In this document: positions 37,226-43,368 of the stretch, in pieces
How positions within the stretch are numbered: position 1 is the stretch's first letter
Layout of the letters: every line of letters starts with the position of its first letter
Assembly (NCBI GenBank): GCA_012517115.1
Contig: JAAYVP010000313.1
Span: 1 to 43,368 of the forward strand
From: Brooklawnia sp.
Lineage (GTDB): Bacteria > Actinomycetota > Actinomycetes > Propionibacteriales > Propionibacteriaceae
DNA: 43,368 nt
Reading direction: 5' to 3'
Translations under genes and position numbers: made by a program
The notes under the pieces: model-generated
Seen by the model: the letters and a program-made list of their open reading frames with translations, nothing else
Told to the model about the DNA's origin: nothing
Database searches by the model: none

Positions 37226-38089
37226 TCAGCGCAGAAGCTTGCTCATCCGGCGGTCGGCCAGTAACTTACCGCCGGTTTGGCAGCCAGGGCAGTACTGCAG
37301 CGAGGAGTCGGCGAAGCTAACCTCGGCGATGGTGGTGCCGCAGACATCACAGTTCTGGCCAGTACGGCCGTGGACGCGCATCGCCGCGCGTTTGTCGTCC
37401 TTCAGCTTGTCGGGCGACAGCCCGGCACTACGGGCCAGGGCATCGACAAGCACCTGCCTGATCGAGTCGTAGAGTACTTGGCGCCCGCAGTCATCCAGGC
37501 TGGACGCCGGGGTGAAGGGCCCCATCCGAGCAACGTGCAGGATCTCATCGCTGTAGGCGTTGCCGATTCCAGCGATCACCCGCTGGTCGCGCAGCACCCC
37601 CTTGAGTTGGGCACGCCCCGCAGCGTCGAGGATGACGTCCAGACTGGCCCGAGTGAACGAGGTGGCCAATGGGTCAGGCCCGAGGGTGGCGATGCCGGGC
37701 ACCGCCATCGGGTCGGGGATCACATAGACGGCGAGCTTGCGCTGCGTGCCCGCTTCGGTGAGGTCGAAACCGGACCCGTCGTCCAAGGTCATCCGTAGAC
37801 TCAGCGGCCCCCTGCCAGGCCGGGCCGTAGTGGTGGGCTGGGACGCCCGCCAGATCAGCCAGCCCGCGCGAGCGAAATGGAAGATCAAGTGCACGCTCTG
37901 AGCGTCCACATCGATGAACTTGCCGTGCCGAGCAACGTCGGTGATTTCCAGACCCAGTAGCGCGTCCAACGGGGGTTGATAGGTCTTCAGGGCCGCGAAA
38001 TCGACCAGTTGGACGCCGGCGATGACGCGCCCCACTAGTTTTCCGGCCAGCCAGTCGCGCAGCGCCTCGACCTGAGGCAGCTCAGGCAT
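37226..38089 (-). CDS. Fpg/Nei-family DNA glycosylase
   Basis: The 287-residue DNA repair enzyme starts MPELPQVEAL: Pro2 and Glu3, the catalytic residues, are kept, while the usual PEVE reads PQVE. The H2TH domain includes LRDQRVIAGIGNAYSDEIL. The C-terminal zinc finger has CDVCG and YCPGCQ with a TGGKLLADR end carrying the catalytic Arg hairpin. It removes oxidised bases and cuts the strand. Its divergence from classic MutM suggests the actinobacterial Fpg/Nei-like subgroup rather than the housekeeping copy near rnc. ATG 38089 has a GGAGGG site. Confidence 0.92.
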   Translation of the reverse strand: MPELPQVEALRDWLAGKLVGRVIAGVQLVDFAALKTYQPPLDALLGLEITDVARHGKFIDVDAQSVHLIFHFARAGWLIWRASQPTTTARPGRGPLSLRMTLDDGSGFDLTEAGTQRKLAVYVIPDPMAVPGIATLGPDPLATSFTRASLDVILDAAGRAQLKGVLRDQRVIAGIGNAYSDEILHVARMGPFTPASSLDDCGRQVLYDSIRQVLVDALARSAGLSPDKLKDDKRAAMRVHGRTGQNCDVCGTTIAEVSFADSSLQYCPGCQTGGKLLADRRMSKLLR

Positions 38090-38124
38090 CGTCCCTCCTC
38101 CAAGTCCCAGGCAACTCCATGGGT

Positions 38125-38289
38125 TCAGGTGTTCGTTGGCTCCTCCTGGTCAGAATCCACCGACTCGGCGGGTCGGTCGGGCTGATCCGGCTGATTCGCA
38201 ATCTGCTCCCGGGCCGCTCGAGCCTCGCGCTCGTTGGTCACCCACCCCGGAACGCCGCGCTTGCGGGGATCAACTGCTGGTTCGGACAT
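38125..38289 (-). CDS. Small acidic protein of unknown function, 54 residues
   Basis: The frame starts at 38289 behind a perfect AAGGAGGTG, 7 nt from the ATG, the best ribosome site in the window. The protein (MSEPAVDPRKRGVPGWVTN, then REARAARE) is polar, with a charged helix in the middle and an Asp/Gln/Glu-rich end. It lies 35 bp before the glycosylase gene on the same strand, so both may share a transcript. I do not recognise a family. The strong ribosome site argues that it is truly made. Confidence 0.65.
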   Translation of the reverse strand: MSEPAVDPRKRGVPGWVTNEREARAAREQIANQPDQPDRPAESVDSDQEEPTNT

Positions 38290-38444
38290 GGCGTACACCT
38301 CCTTGGGTGAGGCTGGCGGCCAGCGACGCTGACTGCAAACGAACTCATCCACCAGCACCCACTGCCACCATCGTCCGCTCTTCAAGACCAGAAAACCAGC
38401 CGCCGCAGCTCGACCAGCCAATCCTGCTCACTAGGTCCGCCGGA

Positions 38445-39149
38445 TCAGCAGGTCGGTGCCAATCGCCAGTCGCCGGGACGCCGCATACGCGCCCACTCGG
38501 TCTGCGGGGCGGCCAGTGCCGTCGCTAGACGACTCAGGTAGTCGGCACGCGAGATCTCGCTCGCGCCCAGGCTGGCCAGGTGCCCGGTCTGCCACTGCAC
38601 ATCGAGCAAGGCGTCCCCGTCCGGGCGCGCTCGCAGCTCATTGACCAGCCTGGCCAGCGCTACCTTGGACGCGTCCCTGCCACATACGGTGTCGTGAAAC
38701 ATCGACTCCCCGGCGAACAGGCCCCGCAGGCTTACGCCATAGAGCCCGCCAACCAGGCGACCCTCGCGGTCCCAGGTCTCAATGGAGTGCACCACCCCGG
38801 TTTCATGAGCTTGGGTGAAGACGCGGCGGATGTCGTCGTCGATCCAACCGTGCGGTCGGGCCGGGTCAGCGCAGCGCTCGAGCACTGCCGGGAAGGCCCG
38901 ATCGACGGTGGTGGTATAGCGTCTGGCCGACTTGACGAGGCTGCGAGTGACGCGCAGGTCGTCCAGTTCGAGAACTGCCCGACGCATCGGCGACCACCAG
39001 CCCATCACCGATTCAAAGGACGACTCATGCAGCGGCATCGGGAAGGCGCCGGAACAGTACGCAGCCAGCACCATCGACACGTCGAGATCGTCACTGAACG
39101 CGATCAGGTCTTGATCTGGCCATTGGGCCGGCGGACCGAAGACCTGCAT
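38445..39149 (-). CDS. aat: Leucyl/phenylalanyl-tRNA-protein transferase
   Basis: The 234-residue enzyme adds Leu or Phe to N-terminal Arg/Lys of proteins, marking them for ClpS/ClpAP in the N-degron pathway. It shows AAYCSGAFPMPLHES (about residues 30-44), GWWSPMRRAVL, VHSIETWDREGRLVGGLYGVSLRG in pieces, GESMFH and LLDVQWQTGHLASLGA, all typical of Aat. The start ATG at 39149 is chosen from the family; a GTG 6 nt upstream is the alternative. It is a standalone gene between the small protein gene and gltA. Confidence 0.95.
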   Translation of the reverse strand: MQVFGPPAQWPDQDLIAFSDDLDVSMVLAAYCSGAFPMPLHESSFESVMGWWSPMRRAVLELDDLRVTRSLVKSARRYTTTVDRAFPAVLERCADPARPHGWIDDDIRRVFTQAHETGVVHSIETWDREGRLVGGLYGVSLRGLFAGESMFHDTVCGRDASKVALARLVNELRARPDGDALLDVQWQTGHLASLGASEISRADYLSRLATALAAPQTEWARMRRPGDWRLAPTC

Positions 39150-39330
39150 GTACACGCGTCTAGTCTGACACCGCGCACCCACCCAGAGCTCGCCCAACTC
39201 GAGTTGGGCACCTAAGGGCCCCGGCCAGGTGACTAGCGCGGCGAAGTCGTCGGGCAGGCCGGCTCCACGCGGATTGTTGACCTGCCGAGCGGCCGGTGAC
39301 TACCGAACCCGGCAAGGTGCGTCACAGCCG

Positions 39331-40617
39331 TCAGCGCTCGTGCCGCGGCACCCACTCCGACTTCGGGTTACCGACGTAAAGCTGTCGTGGCCGGTAGATC
39401 TTCTGGGCAGGGTTGTCGTGCAGCTCTTTCCAGTTGGCGATCCAGCCGGGCATGCGTCCAATCGCGAACATCACGGTGTACATGTTCAGCGGAATGCCGA
39501 TCGCACGCAGGATGATCCCCGAGTAGAAGTCGACGTTCGGGTAGAGCTTGCGTTCCACGAAGTAGTCGTCCTGCAACGCCTCTTCGGCCAGCTCCTGAGC
39601 CATACCCAGTAGTGGGTCTTGGATCTTCATCGAATTGAGCAGCCGCTCGGCCGCCGTGCGCAGGATCTTGGCGCGCGGATCGAAGTTCCGGTACACCCGG
39701 TGCCCGAACCCCATCAATCTGCGGTCGTTCGAGCGGTCCTTGACCTCGGTCAGGAACTGGTGCGGCGTGAGCCCCTCGCGACGCATCCGCTGCAGCATCT
39801 GCACCACCGCGACATTCGCGCCGCCGTGCTTGGCGCCCCAGAGCGCCACCACCCCGGCCGAACAGGACGCGTACAGGTTCGCCTCGCCGGAGGCGACCAT
39901 CCGCACCGTCGAAGTGGAACAGTTCTGCTCGTGGTCGGCGTGCAGCACGAGAAACAAGTTGAGTGCGTGGCTGACCTCTGGGGTCGCCACGTACTCCTTG
40001 TAGGGCACCGAGAACATCATGTGCAGGAAGTTGTCGACGTACTTCAAATCGTGCCGCGGGTAGATGATCGGGTCGCCGATGCTTGACTTGTAGGACGCCG
40101 CAGCGATCGTGCGGCTCTTACTGATGAGCCGGGCAGCGTAACGCTGCAGAGTGGCGTCGTCGCCAGGATCGATCTTCGGCCGCTCATGGGTCGACAGTGC
40201 ATTGATCATCGCCGACATGATGGCCATCGGGTGCGATTGGGTCGGGAAGGCCTCGAAGTGCTTGTTCATCGCCTGATGCAGCGCAGACGACTGCGTCAGT
40301 TGCTCGGCGAATTCCTCGCGTTCGGTACTAGTGGGCAGGTGGCCGAAGATCAACAGGTAGGCGGTCTCGACGAAGCTGCTGCGCTCGGCGAGCGTCTCGA
40401 TGGGGATGCCCCGATAACGGAGGATGCCCTCATCTCCGTCGATGAAGGTGATCGCGGATTGGCAGGAGCCAGTATTCACGTAGCCGTCGTCGAGGGTGAT
40501 GTAGCCGGTTTGGGAACGTAGTTTGCTGATGTCGATGGCACGCTCACCCTCGGTGCCGACGAGGATCGGCAACTCGTAGGTTCGCCCGTCGAGCTCCAGT
40601 CGAGCGAATTCTGTCAT
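39331..40617 (-). CDS. gltA: Citrate synthase
   Basis: The 428-residue enzyme condenses acetyl-CoA and oxaloacetate, the entry to the TCA cycle. Catalytic regions are LHADHEQNCSTSTVRM (first His), WGAKHGGANVAV (second His) and MGFGHRVYRNFDPRA (His and catalytic Asp). An N-terminal beta domain (ELPILVGTEGERAIDI) marks the large hexameric, Gram-negative-like type I. ATG 40617 has a GGAAGGGG site; the open frame extends upstream without support. It is a single gene with about 180 bp of upstream regulatory space. Confidence 0.97.
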   Translation of the reverse strand: MTEFARLELDGRTYELPILVGTEGERAIDISKLRSQTGYITLDDGYVNTGSCQSAITFIDGDEGILRYRGIPIETLAERSSFVETAYLLIFGHLPTSTEREEFAEQLTQSSALHQAMNKHFEAFPTQSHPMAIMSAMINALSTHERPKIDPGDDATLQRYAARLISKSRTIAAASYKSSIGDPIIYPRHDLKYVDNFLHMMFSVPYKEYVATPEVSHALNLFLVLHADHEQNCSTSTVRMVASGEANLYASCSAGVVALWGAKHGGANVAVVQMLQRMRREGLTPHQFLTEVKDRSNDRRLMGFGHRVYRNFDPRAKILRTAAERLLNSMKIQDPLLGMAQELAEEALQDDYFVERKLYPNVDFYSGIILRAIGIPLNMYTVMFAIGRMPGWIANWKELHDNPAQKIYRPRQLYVGNPKSEWVPRHER

Positions 40618-40796
40618 GCGGCCCCTTCCATCTAATGGCGTTCTTTGGTCGCGGATCCCCCGCCTCATCGCGGAACGATTCCAGATTACGGTCTGTGCAC
40701 AACACACTGGTCAGGGCCGAATCCGGGCAACGCGCTCTTCGTAGCTGGGGGCTTACGAGCTAGCGTAGTGGCATTCCTTCGCTTGCAGGAGCATTT

Positions 40797-41498
40797 ATGC
40801 CCGACCCTGATCAAATCGGCAAGTCAATCATCGCTGCCGCACCGGTGAGCGCCCCCAACACAGCCGGACGCCTGCTTCGGCGGGTCCTGGAGTTCGCGAT
40901 CGATGGCAGCGAGCAGCTGCCGGGCGCCCGGATCGCGGCCGGGCATCAGCTGGTGAAGCAGGGCAGCGCCGAGGGTGCCATCGATAGCCTGATCCGCAAT
41001 CACGCGGCGATGTGCGGGGCACAGGGTTTCGTGACGAACCTCGGCGGTTTCGTGACACTGGTGGTCGGCGCACCCACGAACCTGGCTGGGATCGCACTCC
41101 TCCAGAGCCGCATGGTGGCCGCCATCGCCCACCTGCGCGGCTACGATCTAAACGATTCACGCGTCCGGCATGCGGTATTGACCACGCTGCTAGGCAAGAA
41201 GATCGTCGACGACCTAGTCGAGAGAGGCGAACTGCCCGGCTCGCCTCTGGTGCTGGCCACCGCGCCGGGTCTAGACCGTGAACTTGAGCAGCTGATCGCC
41301 CAGCGCGTCATGACCGCCTTGCTGACCACCGTGGGCGGCAAACAGGCCATCCGCCTGATCGCTCGAGCAATCCCCGTAGTCGGTGGTGGGGTGGGCGCAG
41401 CCACCGATTCCTGGAACACCCTGGCGGTGGGACGCTACGCCCGCGAGCAGTTCATCAGTCGCCGGCGGGCCGATAATACCGCTGCACCCGGGCAGTGA
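40797..41498 (+). CDS. EcsC-family protein
   Basis: The 233-residue protein matches the EcsC family: a helical start, then GFVTNLGGFVTLVVGAPTN (hydrophobic, about residues 78-96) and RMVAAIAHLRGYDLNDSRV, ending with the glycine-rich VVGGGVGAATDSW. The family name comes from the third gene of the Bacillus ecs ABC locus; the molecular role is not known. It may sit at the membrane by its central hydrophobic segment. The ATG has a GCAGGAG site. Its 3' end overlaps the convergent alr gene by 44 bp, long for a 3'-3' overlap. Confidence 0.85.
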   Translation: MPDPDQIGKSIIAAAPVSAPNTAGRLLRRVLEFAIDGSEQLPGARIAAGHQLVKQGSAEGAIDSLIRNHAAMCGAQGFVTNLGGFVTLVVGAPTNLAGIALLQSRMVAAIAHLRGYDLNDSRVRHAVLTTLLGKKIVDDLVERGELPGSPLVLATAPGLDRELEQLIAQRVMTALLTTVGGKQAIRLIARAIPVVGGGVGAATDSWNTLAVGRYAREQFISRRRADNTAAPGQ

Positions 41499-42615
41499 TC
41501 AGGCACGTCACCTCGTAACTTATCGTCCCCATCAGATCGGCCAGTTCGTCGGTGCCGATGAACTGGTCGCCCTGCCGACCCAGAATCACCACCTCATCAC
41601 CTACCGCAGCCGGCGCCGACCCGTCAGGCGTGACGGGTCCCAGGTCGAGCATCGTCTGATCCATACAGATGCGGCCGACCACCGGGTGGGAGCGCCCGCC
41701 GACCAGCATGCGGCCGCGATTCGAATTCAGCCGGGAGTAACCGTCGGCATAACCCACCGGCACTGTGGCTATCCAGCTGTCCACCGGGGCGGTCCAGGTT
41801 CGTCCGTACCCGACGGTTTGACCGGCCGGGACACGCTTGACGTGGCTCACCCGGGATTTCCAGGCCAGCGCCTGCCGCAGTTCCACCGAACGCGGAGTGG
41901 CGCGGGCGTCCGGGTAATAGCCATAGGCCATGATGCCGGGGCGCACCATCGTCAGCGGGCCCAGATCGTAGCCGAGGATGGCTCCGGAGTTGGCGGCATG
42001 CGCGAACGGCACCGACGGTAACCCGGCTGCGGCCCGGACGTCCTGGATCTGGCCGACGACCGAGACGAACCGGGCGAGTTGCGCGCTGGTGAAATCAGCT
42101 CCGGCAGGGGTGTCGCTGGTCGGTAGGTGGGTGAAGATGCCGTCGAAGCGCAGGGACGCCCGGCCGGCGATCCGCTCGGCCAGTCTGGCCGCGTCCTCGG
42201 GTTCGCAGCCGATCCGGCGCATGCCAGTATCGATCGCGAGGTGGACACCGTGGCGGCGTCCGGCTTCTTCGGCGACTTCGGCCAGCGCGTCAATGGTCTG
42301 CTCGTCGTGGACTGTCAGCGACAAATCGTGAGTGACGGCCGCCTTCAGTTCGTCGTCGAAGGCGGGCGAGAGCCGCAGTATCGGCATCTCAATGCCAGCG
42401 GCGCGCAGTTCGATGCCCTCCGGCGTGGTCGCCACCGCGAACGCGTCGGCGAGGCGTCGGGACGCCAGGTATCGCGCGACTGGGATTGCCCCGTGTCCAT
42501 AGGCGTTGGCTTTGACAGCCACCATGACCTGCGCGCCGGGGGCCAGCGTACGCACCTGTTGCACGTTGTGCTCGATGGCGCCCAGATCGACCTCGACGTG
42601 CGTGGCGTAGAGCAT
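41455..42615 (-). CDS. alr: Alanine racemase
   Basis: The 386-residue PLP enzyme makes D-Ala for peptidoglycan. The cofactor Lys35 lies in VAVKANAYGHG. The fold continues as a TIM barrel (HLAIDTGMRRIG; FTHLPTSD) and a C-terminal beta domain with the second catalytic Tyr in TVGYGRTW. GRICMDQTM is the substrate-binding block. ATG 42615 follows CAGGAT by 6 nt, a weaker leaderless-like arrangement. Its stop lies inside the EcsC gene. Confidence 0.96.
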   Translation of the reverse strand: MLYATHVEVDLGAIEHNVQQVRTLAPGAQVMVAVKANAYGHGAIPVARYLASRRLADAFAVATTPEGIELRAAGIEMPILRLSPAFDDELKAAVTHDLSLTVHDEQTIDALAEVAEEAGRRHGVHLAIDTGMRRIGCEPEDAARLAERIAGRASLRFDGIFTHLPTSDTPAGADFTSAQLARFVSVVGQIQDVRAAAGLPSVPFAHAANSGAILGYDLGPLTMVRPGIMAYGYYPDARATPRSVELRQALAWKSRVSHVKRVPAGQTVGYGRTWTAPVDSWIATVPVGYADGYSRLNSNRGRMLVGGRSHPVVGRICMDQTMLDLGPVTPDGSAPAAVGDEVVILGRQGDQFIGTDELADLMGTISYEVTCLITARVQRYYRPAGD

Positions 42616-42717
42616 GCGGCCATCCTGCCACCGCGCACCCGGAGCAGCGTGCAGCCACGGTGGATTGAAACGCCCAACAGGGCAGCTCGACCCTTGGCCG
42701 CGTTGAATCCAGGGTGC

Positions 42718-43368
42718 TCAGAACAGCAGTGCCAGCTCCGGGGCGCTCAGGATGGTCGAGATGTCGGCGAGGAACTGGGAACCCTGTTCCCCGTCGATCA
42801 GCTGATGGTCGAAGCTGAGCGCCAGGGTGGTCACCCAACGCGGCTCAATGCGTTCATCGTCCCCGGAACCGACGACCCAAGGCTTGCGTTTGATCGCTCC
42901 CATCGCCAGAATCGCCGATTCGTCCCCGTTGATGATCGGGGTGCCGGTGTCAATGCCGAAGACGCCGACGTTGGTGATGCTGAATGTGCCGCCGGCGTAG
43001 TCGGCAGGTTGCAGCTTGCCATCACGGGCGGTCACCACGAGATCGTTGATCGCGTTGCACAATTCCACCAGGCTGAGCTTGTCCGCCCCCTTGATCACCG
43101 GGACGAGCAGGCCGCGCGGGGTCGCGGCCGCGATGCCCAAGTTCACCTCGTCGTGGTAGACGATCTCGCCCGCGTCGGCGTCCCAGGACGCGTTCAGCTC
43201 GGGGTGGCGGGCCATTGCCAGGCACACGGCCTTGGCGTGGATCAGCAGTGGCGAGACATGCAGGCCAGCGAACTCGCGGCGCGCCTTGAGCACTTCGACC
43301 AGCCGCTTGGACTCGCTGATGTCGATGGTGTTGAACTCCGTGACGTGCACGTGCTTGGCGATCGACTC
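42718..43368 (-). CDS. 2-oxo acid dehydrogenase E2 acyltransferase, C-terminal part (5' truncated)
   Basis: The frame is open to the window end, so only the last 216 residues are seen. They form the catalytic acyltransferase domain of dihydrolipoamide E2 proteins (pyruvate, 2-oxoglutarate or branched-chain complexes): LHVSPLLIHAKAVCLAM, NLGIAAATPRGLLVPVI, FSITNVGVFG and the active-site ALSFDHQLIDGE (His and Asp kept; the usual DHR is DHQ). Lipoyl and E1/E3-binding domains would be upstream. The substrate complex cannot be told from this part. alr follows on the same strand. Confidence 0.95.
   Translation of the reverse strand, partial: ESIAKHVHVTEFNTIDISESKRLVEVLKARREFAGLHVSPLLIHAKAVCLAMARHPELNASWDADAGEIVYHDEVNLGIAAATPRGLLVPVIKGADKLSLVELCNAINDLVVTARDGKLQPADYAGGTFSITNVGVFGIDTGTPIINGDESAILAMGAIKRKPWVVGSGDDERIEPRWVTTLALSFDHQLIDGEQGSQFLADISTILSAPELALLF

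Noticed and set aside
38290-38444. Gene in the gap between the small acidic protein gene and aat
   Set aside because: No frame with a start, ribosome site or codon bias was found.

Overview
The window is a 43 kb piece of a high-GC actinobacterial chromosome, most likely from the Propionibacteriaceae or a close relative. This is inferred from the gene set: GTP-type PEP carboxykinase, tadA beside its acidic partner protein, a membrane Ser/Thr kinase, a LytR-CpsA-Psr protein, DivIVA-like coiled coils, a MenB ending in WYY, and a 447-residue-class ArgG. Both window ends cut through genes: an ABC exporter at the left and a 2-oxo acid dehydrogenase E2 at the right.

Layout. 1-10.7 kb holds the ABC exporter end, a TorD-like chaperone, a flavin reductase-like protein, a PASTA-less Ser/Thr kinase, glutamate dehydrogenase, a HerA-like DUF853 ATPase coupled to a small membrane protein, a VapB-like/LytR_C pair and an FUSC-family membrane protein. 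10.7-14.2 kb holds tRNA-Ser(CGA), tadA with its associated protein, upp and two coupled coiled-coil genes. 14.26-17.51 kb is an apparent small integrated element. 17.5-23.5 kb holds menB, aroE, an LCP protein, tRNA-Arg(ACG), tRNA-Ser(GCT) and tRNA-Ser(TGA). 23.5-31.4 kb holds a quinone oxidoreductase, pckG, argG, a sirtuin, a HAD phosphatase and a GPH sugar symporter. 31.4-43.4 kb holds a beta-CASP nuclease, serS, a diacylglycerol kinase-like protein, pheA, a small CPC-motif membrane protein behind a palindromic operator, an Fpg/Nei glycosylase, aat, gltA, an EcsC protein, alr and the E2 end. Most of this is core metabolism (glutamate, arginine, phenylalanine, shikimate, menaquinone, citrate, PEP) and translation (serS, tadA, aat and four tRNAs).

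The most unusual part is the 3.2 kb insertion at the 3' end of menB. A 22-bp sequence covering the last codons of menB recurs as a 19/22 direct copy 3.2 kb away. Just inside each end lies a tandem pair of TGCCACA motifs 11 bp apart, like integrase arm sites, but no integrase is present. The cargo is a tightly overlapping operon: a zinc-ribbon plus Nmad2-domain protein, an Nmad3-domain protein, a third unknown gene broken by a one-base frameshift, and a decayed DUF3800 gene. The Nmad domains were defined by comparative genomics as associated with modified DNA bases. I read the insertion as a non-autonomous element carrying a partly decayed base-modification or defence cassette; the function is inference.

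A second window-wide pattern concerns gene starts. At least eleven genes have a TANNNT -10 hexamer 6-8 nt before the start codon and no Shine-Dalgarno sequence, which predicts leaderless mRNAs. Other genes in the same window carry clear GGAGG-type sites.
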